Shown one piece after another: positions 27,307 through 35,606 of a stretch of DNA of 64,000 bases. This DNA comes from Embleya sp045207655 (lineage in GTDB: Bacteria; Actinomycetota; Actinomycetes; Streptomycetales; Streptomycetaceae). Where the stretch lies: contig NZ_CP108785.1 in assembly GCF_045207655.1 (NCBI RefSeq), positions 3,038,001-3,102,000 on the forward strand, given 5' to 3'. Position 1 is the first letter of the stretch; each line of letters starts with the position of its first letter. Made by a program: the position numbers and the translations under genes. Below the pieces are notes generated by a model. That model had not been told where the DNA came from. It saw only the letters and a list, made by a program, of their open reading frames with translations, and made no database searches.

Positions 27307-28521
27307 TCAGGGGTGCCGGCCCGCCGAGCGGCGGGTGGCCGCCTCGTCGAGCAGGAAGGCCGGGCTATGGGTGGTCTCGTCGTAGTCGTCGTAGTAGCGG
27401 TGATAGACCGGCGTCAGGCCGCCGGAGACGGGCGGCACGATCCAACTCCAGTCCGCCGGACACGTGCGGCCCGCCTCCGCCTCGCGCTGCACGTGCCGCA
27501 GGAAGCGGTCGGACTCGGTGTGGTGGTCGGTGATGGTCGCCCCGGCCGCGTCGAACGAGTGCAGCACGGAGCGGTTGAGTTCGATCATGGCCCGGTCCCG
27601 CCACAGCGTGCGCTCGCTGGAGGTGTCCAGGCCGAACAGCGCGGCGATCGCCGGGAGCATGTCGTAGCGATCCGCGTCGACCAGGTTGCGGGCACCGATC
27701 TCGGTGCCCATGTACCAGCCGTTGAACGGCGCCGCGCTGTAGGAGACGCCGCCGATCTCCAGGCGCATGTTGGAGATCGCCGGGATCGCGTGCCAGCGCA
27801 GGCCCAGCGCGGCGAACCCGGGGTGCTCGGGGTGGGACAGTTCCACCTCGCGGATCGCGTCCGAGGGCAGTGCGTACGCGCGGAGTCCGCCGCCCTCGTC
27901 CTCGACGATCAGCGGTAGCGGGTCGAAGTCGGTGCCGGCCCCGTGCCAGCCGAGTTCGCACGCGAGTTCGGTGATGCCCAGGTTGCGGCCGTCGCCCACG
28001 AGGCTGCCGTCCGCCCGGCGGTAGCCGGCGTAGCGGATGAGCTGCTCGTTCCAGATCCGCACCTTCGGCCCGGTGGGGGTGTCGGGCGCGAAGACGGTGA
28101 TCGTGGGCCGGATCCGGCCGCCGCGCCAGGTCTCGCGCAGGTGACCCGCGCACTGGGCGGCCACCTCGTCCGGGCGACTGACGTGCCGGCGGTCGCGCAC
28201 GGACAGGCTGTTCCAGTACAACCGGCCGATGCAGCGGGCCGAGTTGCGCCAGGCGACCCGGGCGCCCCAGGTGAGTTCGGCCGAGGTGTGGGTGTAGGTG
28301 CCGGTCTCGCGGATCTGCTCGGCGATCTCTCGCCGGCGAGCCTCGGGATCGGTGGGCGAGTTGCTCTCCTGATGGAAGCGGTCCAGGAACGCGAGGGCCT
28401 GCGCGAGGTCCACGGTGTCGTGGGGACGCGCGGGCGGGGCGGGCGGGGCGGGTACTTCGTGGCGCGGTTCGGGGCACGACGGCTGATCACCGCGGAGCCG
28501 GGTGGTGCTCTGCTCGGTCAA
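27307..28521 (-). CDS. nos: Bacterial nitric oxide synthase oxygenase
   Basis: 404 aa, the oxygenase-only bacterial form. The heme ligand is Cys97 in WRNSARCIGRLYW. Other hallmarks are LRWHAIPAISNMRLEIGG, APFNGWYMGTEIGARNL (substrate site) and WSWIVPPVSGGLTPVYHRY near the end. It makes NO and citrulline from arginine using reductants from a separate protein. The TTG at 28521 is chosen because AGGAG lies four bases upstream; no ATG fits the domain start. The preceding gene on the same strand, 93 bp away, is a flavohemoglobin, so the two look co-transcribed. No nitrating P450 of the TxtE type is beside it. Confidence 0.95.
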   Translation of the reverse strand: MTEQSTTRLRGDQPSCPEPRHEVPAPPAPPARPHDTVDLAQALAFLDRFHQESNSPTDPEARRREIAEQIRETGTYTHTSAELTWGARVAWRNSARCIGRLYWNSLSVRDRRHVSRPDEVAAQCAGHLRETWRGGRIRPTITVFAPDTPTGPKVRIWNEQLIRYAGYRRADGSLVGDGRNLGITELACELGWHGAGTDFDPLPLIVEDEGGGLRAYALPSDAIREVELSHPEHPGFAALGLRWHAIPAISNMRLEIGGVSYSAAPFNGWYMGTEIGARNLVDADRYDMLPAIAALFGLDTSSERTLWRDRAMIELNRSVLHSFDAAGATITDHHTESDRFLRHVQREAEAGRTCPADWSWIVPPVSGGLTPVYHRYYDDYDETTHSPAFLLDEAATRRSAGRHP

Positions 28522-28614
28522 GGTTCTCCTGGGAACCGGCTCGGTGCGACCAGGGGGTCGCCGGAGCCTGTTTCGGATCTGGTGGGGTACGCGTGGGCGT
28601 CGGCGGCCCAAGGG

Positions 28615-29787
28615 TCAGCCCGGCACCTCCGCGCCGACCGGGGTGGCCGACTCGGCCGCGACGTCGGCGGCGTACGCCCCGACGACCGGGTCGTGGTGGA
28701 TCTGTCTGCGGCTCAGGCCGAGCCTGCGCAACACGCGCGCACTGTCCAGCACCATCGCGGGCGGCCCGCTCAGGTACGCGTCGCAGTCGTAGCGAGGCCC
28801 GTACTCCCTGACCACGTCGGAGACCCCTCCGCTGATCCCCGCCAAGGTCAGGTCGTCGAGCGCCGGCCGCACCCGCAACCAGGACACCCGCTGGGACAGC
28901 CGCAGCAGGTCTTCGAGCCCGTACAGGCCGCTGTGCGCGCTGGCCCCGTAGAACAGGTCGACGAAACGATCGGTGCCGTAGTAGGCCATCTCCTCGACCA
29001 TGGCCTTCAGCGGCGCCAGTCCCGTACCGCCCGCCACGCACAACACCGGGTTGGGTGCCAGGTGGTCGACGACCATCTCGCCCATGGCGGCGCCCAGTTT
29101 GATCCGATCGCCCGGTTTCGCCTTGTGTACCAGGGCGTTGCTGACCCAGCCCGCCGGCACCGAGCGCACGTGGAAGGTGAGCAGGCCCTGCGGGTCGGGC
29201 GCGTTGGCGATCGAGTACGCCCGCCATACCCGTGGCCACCACGGGGTTTCCAGGAACGTGTACTGGCCCGCCCGGTAGGGAAACGGTACGTCCGGACGCA
29301 CCGTGACCACGGCGATGTCGTCGGCGGGCTTCTCGTGTGCGACGATCTCCGCGGCCCAGTGTGGGGGGTTGGTCCGGGCGTCCTCGTCGGCCGCGCCGAT
29401 CATGATGCCCGCCGCGGCGCCGTACGCGCGTACCCAGGCGGACTGCACGGCGTCGTTCCAGGTGTCGCCGCTGAATCGCGCGAGCGCGGCGACCAGGCAC
29501 TCGCCGACCAGGTCGTAGTGCTCGGCGATGACATCGAACTTGCGATGGTCACGACCGAGTTGGCCGAGGAATCCGCTCAGTGCCGGAGCGTTCTCCAGGT
29601 CACCGACGATGCGGATCAGCGCGTGCAGCAGACGGTCGCGCTGGACGTCCATCGCCGGGGGGAACAGGTCGCGCAGCGCGGGTTGCCGCAGGAACAGGAG
29701 AGCGTAGAAGTGGGACGTGACATCTGCGGCCTGGGGGGCGACGGCCGCGAGATTTTGTCGGATGAGTTCTGCGTCTTGAGATTCCAA
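28615..29787 (-). CDS. Flavohemoglobin-type NO dioxygenase/reductase
   Basis: About 390 aa: an N-terminal globin (residues 1-135; proximal His81 in GRDHRKFDV), then FAD-binding (RAYSIANAPD) and NAD-binding (CVAGGTGLAPLKAM, FYGASAHSGLYGLEDL) reductase domains. Flavohemoglobins convert NO to nitrate with NAD(P)H. Here, upstream of nos in the same direction, the reductase half could also feed electrons to the synthase; that is inference. The start is uncertain: TTG 29787 gives the usual N terminus, while ATG 29880 adds 31 atypical residues. The C terminus is a little longer than usual. Confidence 0.88.
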   Translation of the reverse strand: MESQDAELIRQNLAAVAPQAADVTSHFYALLFLRQPALRDLFPPAMDVQRDRLLHALIRIVGDLENAPALSGFLGQLGRDHRKFDVIAEHYDLVGECLVAALARFSGDTWNDAVQSAWVRAYGAAAGIMIGAADEDARTNPPHWAAEIVAHEKPADDIAVVTVRPDVPFPYRAGQYTFLETPWWPRVWRAYSIANAPDPQGLLTFHVRSVPAGWVSNALVHKAKPGDRIKLGAAMGEMVVDHLAPNPVLCVAGGTGLAPLKAMVEEMAYYGTDRFVDLFYGASAHSGLYGLEDLLRLSQRVSWLRVRPALDDLTLAGISGGVSDVVREYGPRYDCDAYLSGPPAMVLDSARVLRRLGLSRRQIHHDPVVGAYAADVAAESATPVGAEVPG

Positions 29788-30322
29788 AATCGGCCCATCG
29801 GTAGCCCTTCCGCATGAGGGTTGTCCGGCCGGCTCCGTCGAGAGTCCTTCACGGAACACCGGCGGCCGGAACACGATCATGGGCTTGTCGTACCGGCGTC
29901 AAGTCGAAGGCCCGGTTCCGGTTATGGATGAACAGAAGTCTTTGATGGGGTGGTTAGTCATGGTTCGCACCCCACTCTCCGCATCCATACGGTCACGTAT
30001 GGCTGAGGTGAATTGCCTGGTGGGAGGCCGAATTCAAGCCGGCACCGAAGCGCACGCGAAAGCCGCGAAGAGGGCCGGACGGGCCGGCGCGCGGCCGGGT
30101 CGGTTCGGCGAGGGCGGCGGCGAGGCATGGGGGTGTCGGGCGCGGCGCTCGACCCGGGTCGAGGATCCGGGGGATGGACGCCCGGGAGCTCGGTTCGCGG
30201 CGACGCGCCGACCACCGCCTGCCGGGGCGCCCTTGCGCGCCGGCCGTTGGTGGGGTTGGATGCGGTGTTCCTCGACACGGGTCCGCGGACACCGGGACGC
30301 GACGCGCGTGCCGACGCGCGAA
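29788..30322. other. Intergenic region upstream of the flavohemoglobin gene, no gene seen
   Basis: About 500 bp without a supported reading frame. The stretch around 29920-30010 is A+T-rich for this genome and contains CCATACGGTCACGTATGG (29985-30002, 6-bp arms), a possible operator or promoter element for the flavohemoglobin/nos unit. The remainder shows nothing notable. Confidence 0.45.
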
Positions 30323-30352
30323 CTCCGCCGAACCCGGCGGGGTTCGGCGGAG
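30323..30352 (-). terminator. Terminator of the gamma-carbonic anhydrase gene
   Basis: CTCCGCCGAACCC at 30323-30335 pairs perfectly with 30340-30352 around a four-base loop. It lies 35 bp after the stop of the minus-strand gene. Confidence 0.8.
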
Positions 30353-30386
30353 CCGGAGCGGACCGGCGGACCGCGGCGGACGAACG

Positions 30387-30914
30387 TCAGCGCGGGGTGA
30401 TCTCGCCGTGGGCTTGGGCCAGGAACCGGTATCCGGCACCGTTGACCTTGATGCCGGCGCGCTCGTCCTCGGTGAGTTCGCGCTTGATTTTGGCCGGTAC
30501 GCCCGCCACCAGCACGCCGGGCGGCACCCGCATGCCCTGGGAGACCACGGCGCCGGCGGCGACCAGGGCGCCCGCGCCGATGTGCGCGCCGTTGAGGACG
30601 GTGGAGTTCATCCCGACCAGGACGTCGTCCTCGATCGTGCAGCCGTGCAGCACCGCGTTGTGGCCGACGGACACGCGGGCGCCGATCACGGTCGGGAACT
30701 CCGGGTCGCTGTGCACGGTGCAGTTGTCCTGGATGTTGGTGTCCGGGCCCACCACGATGGTTTCGGCGTCGCCACGCAGCACCGCGCCGTACCAGACGCT
30801 CGCGCCGGCTTCGAGGGTGACGGCACCGATCACCGTCGCGTTCAGGGCCACGAACGCGCCGGGGTCGATCTGCGGTTCCCGATCGCCCACGGCGGCGATC
30901 AGCGGGTTCGTCAT
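30387..30914 (-). CDS. Gamma-carbonic anhydrase-like hexapeptide-repeat protein
   Basis: 175 aa with a left-handed beta-helix of hexapeptide repeats (VIGAVTLEAGASVWYGAVLRGD, IGARVSVGHNAVLHGCTIEDDVLVGMNSTVLNGAHIGAGALVAAGAVV). The metal-binding His residues of the gamma-CA/YrdA group (TVHSD, GHNAVLHG) are present. Members are zinc or iron trimers, some with carbonic anhydrase activity, some acyltransferase-like. ATG 30914 follows a GAGGAGGAGG stretch. It diverges from the YjbR gene at 30997. Confidence 0.9.
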   Translation of the reverse strand: MTNPLIAAVGDREPQIDPGAFVALNATVIGAVTLEAGASVWYGAVLRGDAETIVVGPDTNIQDNCTVHSDPEFPTVIGARVSVGHNAVLHGCTIEDDVLVGMNSTVLNGAHIGAGALVAAGAVVSQGMRVPPGVLVAGVPAKIKRELTEDERAGIKVNGAGYRFLAQAHGEITPR

Positions 30915-30996
30915 GGTCCTCCTCCTCGGCGGATGGGCCTCGGTCGGCCCGTCGCGGTCGCACTTTAGTGCGGTGGATGGGCGCCATACTGGCGGG

Positions 30997-31410
30997 ATGG
31001 TCGACAAGCAGGGGTTGCCGATGATGGGCGCGGAGCGGCTCCGGGGGATGTGCCTCGGGTTCAACGGGGCCGTGGAGGAGTTTCCGTTCGGGCGCAATCC
31101 CGACCTGTCCACGTTCAAGGTGGGCGGCAAGATCTTCGCGTTCTCGGTGCTGACCGACCCGGAGCCGTTGCGGGTGAGCCTGAAGTGCGACCCGGAGCTC
31201 GCGATCCGGCTGCGCGCCGAGCATCCGGCGATCGAGGCCGGCTACCACCTGAACAAGCGGCACTGGAACACCGTGACCCTGGACGGCTCGCTGCCGGAGA
31301 CGCTGGTGCGGGACCTGATCGAGGACTCGTACGACCTCGTGGTCGCCCAACTGCCGAAGCTGCAACGCCTGAAACTGGACTGGCCGGGTCAGCGGCCGGA
31401 AGGGGCCTAG
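30997..31410 (+). CDS. MmcQ/YjbR family DNA-binding-like protein
   Basis: 137 aa. The sequence AVEEFPFGRNPDLSTFKVGGKIFAF, VSLKCDPELAIRLR, HLNKRHWNTVTLDGSLP and LVRDLIEDSYDLVVAQLPK follows the MmcQ/YjbR pattern. This family has a CyaY-like alpha/beta fold, is often annotated as DNA-binding, and has no firm function. ATG 30997 is taken; ATG 31021 is possible. CATACT lies 12 bp upstream and could be a -10 element. Confidence 0.87.
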   Translation: MVDKQGLPMMGAERLRGMCLGFNGAVEEFPFGRNPDLSTFKVGGKIFAFSVLTDPEPLRVSLKCDPELAIRLRAEHPAIEAGYHLNKRHWNTVTLDGSLPETLVRDLIEDSYDLVVAQLPKLQRLKLDWPGQRPEGA

Positions 31411-32120
31411 CGACCCCGGGGGAGCCGAAAAGCCCTGCCGGGCGGGCGTACGCCGGCTTGTGAGCGGTGCGGAATCCGGCCGAGGGCGGTCGATGCGCCC
31501 GCCGGGCTTCGAAGCGGGCCTTCCGGCGGTCCGGCCGGATATCCGGCGGACCGGTATCGGTGCACGTCAAAGGCCCTTTCGGGAGGTCGCGGAAGGTCCG
31601 GCGACGGCCGATTCGGGGGTTGACCGGCGGTTCCGGAGGGCGTGGGACGCGGGCGATCGATTGTGGGTCGGATTCGGTGAGTTGCCGGCGGCTCGGAGCG
31701 CGGATCAGGGCCACGAACGGCCGTTGCCACGCCGAATGCGCGAAATCCGTTCGGCGGATGCGCGAGTCGGCGCGTATTTCCCGATTACCGCACCCCCCGA
31801 AGGCCGCCGCCGGGCCGGGCCCACGACCCGTCCGCACCGCCTCGGGCCTTGTGCCACAAGGGGAAACCGCCCCTCGCTCGGTCAACATCGGGACCGGACA
31901 CCAGGATTTGTGAAGTGTTGCGCGGATCTCCGCACGGGCCCCCGTCGTTGATCCAAGGGGGTGTTTCGAGCACCACTTTGCTGCGGTTCGAAATGCCCCC
32001 CGTGTGACGGAGAGTTACAGTCATGGAAATGGGTACTGGCGCAACGGCGTTCGACCCGATCGGTCGGATGGTCCGGCCGGTCGAAAGCGATCGGTACCCC
32101 CGCACCACGAAAGGCGTCTC
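31411..32120. other. 710-bp intergenic region before the HU gene
   Basis: No gene is supported. A near-perfect 27-nt palindrome at 31527-31553 (CGGTCCGGCCGGATATCC and complement, one bulged G) could end the yjbR transcript. CCTTGTGCCACAAGG at about 31847-31861 is a short dyad. The last 150 bp are A+T-richer, as expected for the hup promoter and leader, but no clear -35/-10 pair was chosen. Confidence 0.5.
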
Positions 32121-32819
32121 ATGAACAAGGCACAACTCGTCGAAGCCATCGCCGACAAGCTCGGCGGCCGGGCTGCGGCCGAGGAAGCGGTCGACGCGGT
32201 CCTGGACACCATCATCCGTTCGGTCGTCGCCGGGGACCGGGTCTCGGTCACCGGCTTCGGCTCGTTCGAGAAGGTCGAGCGCGCCGCCCGGTACGCCCGT
32301 AACCCCCAGACGGGCGAACGGGTTCGGGTCAAGAAGACCTCCGTGCCGCGCTTCCGCCCCGGCCAGGGCTTCAAGGACCTCACCGGCGGCGCCAAGAAGC
32401 TGACCCGGGGCGAGACCGCGATCAAGAAGGCCTCGCCGGGCACGGTGACCGGTGGTACCACCGTCGCGGGCAAGAAGGCCGCGGCCAAGAAGACGACCGC
32501 GAAGAAGGCCACCGCCAAGAAGACGGCCAAGAAGGCGACCACGCGGGCCACCGCGGCCAAGACCGCCGCCCCGGCCCGCAAGACCACGGCGAAGAAGGCC
32601 ACCCCCAGGGCGGCCGCGAAGACCACGGCCGCGAAGACGACCGCGGCGAAGAAGACCACCGCGAAGAAGACCACCGCCAAGAAGACCACCGCGAAGAAGA
32701 CCACCGCGAAGGCGACGGCGAAGAAGACCACCGCCAAGCCCACCACGCGCAGCACGCCCGGCCGCAAGACGACCGGGGCCAAGCGCACGACGAGCGCTCG
32801 CACCGCCAAGCGCGCCTGA
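32121..32819 (+). CDS. hupS: HU-family nucleoid protein with long lysine-rich tail (HupS type)
   Basis: 232 aa. Residues 1-90 are a standard HU/IHF domain (MNKAQLVEAIADKLGG, VSVTGFGSFEKVERAARYARNPQTGERV, PRFRPGQGFKDL). Residues 100-232 are a histone-H1-like tail of about 20 KKTTAKK and KKATAKK units. This two-domain form is the actinobacterial HupS type, which compacts the chromosome, notably in spores. ATG 32121 follows AAAGG. The repetitive coding DNA in the tail is liable to length change between strains. A hairpin terminator follows at 32842. Confidence 0.93.
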   Translation: MNKAQLVEAIADKLGGRAAAEEAVDAVLDTIIRSVVAGDRVSVTGFGSFEKVERAARYARNPQTGERVRVKKTSVPRFRPGQGFKDLTGGAKKLTRGETAIKKASPGTVTGGTTVAGKKAAAKKTTAKKATAKKTAKKATTRATAAKTAAPARKTTAKKATPRAAAKTTAAKTTAAKKTTAKKTTAKKTTAKKTTAKATAKKTTAKPTTRSTPGRKTTGAKRTTSARTAKRA

Positions 32820-32841
32820 GGACCACCCGGTCGGATGCGAT

Positions 32842-32872
32842 GGTCGGACCGCCCGCGCCGGGCGGTCCGACC
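32842..32872 (+). terminator. Terminator of the HU gene
   Basis: GGTCGGACCGCCCG at 32842-32855 pairs perfectly with 32859-32872 (14 bp, loop CGC), 22 bp after the stop. Confidence 0.85.
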
Positions 32873-33013
32873 GGGGGCGCCGCGACGGAACGCCTCGGGG
32901 GTCCCGACGGAGCGTTCCGACGGCGGTTCGACCGGCACATTCGTGTCGCCGGTCAACACCGCCGTCGGAGCCCGTCCGCCCTCGGCCCGCTCAGCCGCCC
33001 CGGCTCGCCCATG

Positions 33014-33066
33014 CGTGCGAGTCGGGCCGATTCGTGCGAGTCGGGCCCAGGCGTGCGGGTCGGGCC
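33014..33066. repeat. Three copies of a 15-bp phrase
   Basis: CGTGCGAGTCGGGCC and near-identical copies start at 33014, 33033 and 33052 (period 19 bp). The tract is in the gap between the HU gene and the convergent PI-PLC gene and codes for nothing apparent. Confidence 0.6.
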
Positions 33067-33114
33067 CATGCGAGCGGGCCCGGTCACCCGTACGGCCCCG
33101 ACCCGCCGGACCGC

Positions 33115-34194
33115 TCAGCCCGCGTTCAGCTCCGCGACGATCGATGCCGGCGAATGCCCGCTCCCGTCGGACTGCCGATGGAAGTCCACGGCGACGAAGT
33201 TCGGACTCCGGCCCGCGGCCGTCCCGCACTGTTGTGCGATGCGATCACGCAGCTTGGTCCCGTTGTCCAGGGCGGCCGTCCCGATCGTCGGCACATTGCG
33301 GAAGTGACTCATCACGAACAACCGACGAAAGCCCGGCTCGGTCCGGTTCAGCGGCACGTCCGACCATCGACTCGTGCAGGCCAGGTCGTTGCCCAGGTCG
33401 CCCAGACTCCAGTAGTTCTGCACGGTCCAGTCCTTGTCGTACATCACCCCCAGGCCCTCCTTGCCGGGCTTGTCGGAGAACACCAGCAGCCGCTTGTTCG
33501 CGGTGACCAGGTCCGCCACCCTCGGCCAGCCGTTCTCCCGCACTCCGGCGGCGTCCGGCCGGAACAGCAGCTCCGGCAGCCCGCGCACCCGCTCCAGGGA
33601 TCGACGCAGCCGATCGGTGTCGACGTAGTCCTCCAGGAACACGGTCACCACTTCCAGCGGATTCGCGTTCAGGAAGTCCACCACGGTCTGCATCGTCGCC
33701 GCGAAGCTCTGCCGGGGCAGCGCGTAGGTCACCCCCGCGAACGCCTTGCAGTCGCCGTGGCACAGGTACACGTCGCTCGGGTAGCAGTCGCTGCCGAAGC
33801 TGATGACGCACAGAGCGGTGCTGTGTTCGTACCAGTGCGTGTCGAGCATCAGCCCGCGCACACCGCGATCCAACTGCCCACGCACCGACTCGGACTGGTT
33901 GACCGAGGACCACCGCGAGTCCTCGTAGTTGGTGAACGAGTTGTGGGTGGTCAGCGAAGTGACCTGGTCGAGCCGGTCGTTGCCCCAGCGTTGCTCCGCG
34001 GCGGTGAGGGTGGCCGCGGTGGCGTGGGTGGTCGTGGCGACGGAGGCCGTGGACGGGACGAGGGCGGCCAGGAGGGCGAGCACGACCACCACGAGCGCGT
34101 TCCGGGGTCGGCCCGCCGGGCGGGAAGCGCCGGGGGATCGAGGAGGCCCGCCGGATCCGGGCGGAGCGGCCGATATACCGCTGGAAGAGTCCAT
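33115..34194 (-). CDS. Secreted phosphatidylinositol-specific phospholipase C-like protein
   Basis: 359 aa. A signal peptide at about residues 30-60 (NALVVVVLALLAALVPSTASV) is followed by a PI-PLC X domain: SLTTHNSFTNYED (first catalytic His), RGLMLDTHWYEH, PLEVVTVFLEDYV, LLVFSDKPGKEG, and FVAVDFHRQSDG near the end. Four to five Cys suggest disulfides. Bacterial PI-PLCs cleave phosphatidylinositol or related glycolipids by a calcium-independent His-His mechanism. The gene starts 56 bp after lanC on the same strand, so it may be read with the lanthipeptide genes, but no functional link is known. Confidence 0.85.
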   Translation of the reverse strand: MDSSSGISAAPPGSGGPPRSPGASRPAGRPRNALVVVVLALLAALVPSTASVATTTHATAATLTAAEQRWGNDRLDQVTSLTTHNSFTNYEDSRWSSVNQSESVRGQLDRGVRGLMLDTHWYEHSTALCVISFGSDCYPSDVYLCHGDCKAFAGVTYALPRQSFAATMQTVVDFLNANPLEVVTVFLEDYVDTDRLRRSLERVRGLPELLFRPDAAGVRENGWPRVADLVTANKRLLVFSDKPGKEGLGVMYDKDWTVQNYWSLGDLGNDLACTSRWSDVPLNRTEPGFRRLFVMSHFRNVPTIGTAALDNGTKLRDRIAQQCGTAAGRSPNFVAVDFHRQSDGSGHSPASIVAELNAG

Positions 34195-34250
34195 GGCAGG
34201 GGAACGTACACGGGACCATCCGGCTTTTGACCCCTCTCCGCGCACCGGCA

Positions 34251-35606
34251 TCACACCACCAGGAGCGCCTGATCCCAGCCCGCCGTCGTGCGACCCTCGG
34301 CGTACGCGTCCAGGGCGAGCACGACACCCGCGGCGCCCTCCAGGAACGCCGGCACGTCCACGCCCTGCGCGACGCGGGTCATCGTCGAGCGGAAGCCGAA
34401 GCGATACTCGTCGTGAAACTGGGCGAGCATCAAAGCGGCCAACTCGTCCCGGACGGTGGGTAGTCGGGCGTCGTCGAGGTGTTCGGCCAGCAGACCGAGC
34501 AGGTGCATCAGTCCGCCCCAGCCGTGGCACAACGCCGGATCGTCGATGCCCCACTCCGCGATCGGCGTGCCGAGCAGACCGGACACCGAACGGCGGGTGA
34601 GGTCGTGCCAGTCGGGCCGGTCGAGGGCGAGCGCCGCCAACTGCACCGCGCGCGACACCCCGGGGACGCCGTAGCACCAGGACGGGCGCTGCGCCGGGGA
34701 GTCGGGGTCGGGCTCGGACGCCCACTGCTCCAGGGTGCGATAGGCCGGCCACCACAGGCCGTCGCCGGCGGGGACCGCGCATTGGGCCAGCAGCGCCACC
34801 AGCCGCTCGATCGCGGCCGGTTGCCCCGGAACCCGTACGCCCGCGCGCCAGGTCAGCGCGAGCAGTGCCAGCGGTCCCGCGACGCCGTGCGACAGGCCCA
34901 GGTTCAGATGCCCGGCGGGCATCTCGACCTCCTGGCCCAGCTTGGGCGCCGCCAGGGTCCACCAGCGCGGCACCTTGCGACCGCGGTGGAGGATCTCGCC
35001 TTCGGCCAGCCCGACGAGGTAGGACAGCACCATCCGCAACTCGTCGCCGTCGGCGTCGCGGGCCAGCAGGTAGCGGCCGATCCCGGTCAGTCCGCGGACG
35101 GTCTCGAACTCGCCGTTGGTGGCGAGCGGTGCGGTGCCGCGCGGGCGCGGCAGGGCGGCCCGGACCACCCGGCGCTGGTGCTCGTCCATCCGGGTCAGCG
35201 CGCTCACGTACCCGCCGGTCGCCCGGTGCGCGACCAGGGTGGCGAAGGCGACCGACCCCGGACCGGTGAAGATGCCGCCTGCCGGGAAGCGCTCCCGGGC
35301 CAGTACGGCCATCGCCCGAGCCAGGTGGGCGTGCGCGCGCTCGGCGTGTCCGGGGCCGCGCCGGGTGCTGCCGCTGAAGGCCAGGGAGACGCCGGGGAAC
35401 CCGCTGGAGAGCGACAGGTCCGTCCACAGCGGCTGCTCGTCGCCGTCCCGGGAGGCGTCGGCCAGCACCTCGGTGTCGGCGGCGACGGCCGCCGGATCGG
35501 CCAGCCGGTCCAACACCCGGGCCACGATCGCCCGCGCCCGCTCCGCGTGGCGGGGTTCGGCGCTCGTGCCCACCGCCGTGCCGCCGGCCGCCGTCGGCTC
35601 AGCCAT
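34251..35606 (-). CDS. lanC: LanC-type lanthionine cyclase
   Basis: 451 aa, the usual LanC size. Zinc ligands are seen as Cys311 (SWCYGVPG) and Cys360-His361 (LCHGWGG). Further helical-barrel motifs are LNLGLSHGVAGPLALLAL and GVPGVSRAVQLAALAL. LanC catalyses addition of Cys thiols to dehydrated Ser/Thr in the precursor, forming (methyl)lanthionine rings. Its ATG overlaps the lanB stop by eight bases (ATGGCTGA), so it is translationally coupled to lanB. It is the last modification gene of the cluster. Confidence 0.93.
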   Translation of the reverse strand: MAEPTAAGGTAVGTSAEPRHAERARAIVARVLDRLADPAAVAADTEVLADASRDGDEQPLWTDLSLSSGFPGVSLAFSGSTRRGPGHAERAHAHLARAMAVLARERFPAGGIFTGPGSVAFATLVAHRATGGYVSALTRMDEHQRRVVRAALPRPRGTAPLATNGEFETVRGLTGIGRYLLARDADGDELRMVLSYLVGLAEGEILHRGRKVPRWWTLAAPKLGQEVEMPAGHLNLGLSHGVAGPLALLALTWRAGVRVPGQPAAIERLVALLAQCAVPAGDGLWWPAYRTLEQWASEPDPDSPAQRPSWCYGVPGVSRAVQLAALALDRPDWHDLTRRSVSGLLGTPIAEWGIDDPALCHGWGGLMHLLGLLAEHLDDARLPTVRDELAALMLAQFHDEYRFGFRSTMTRVAQGVDVPAFLEGAAGVVLALDAYAEGRTTAGWDQALLVV

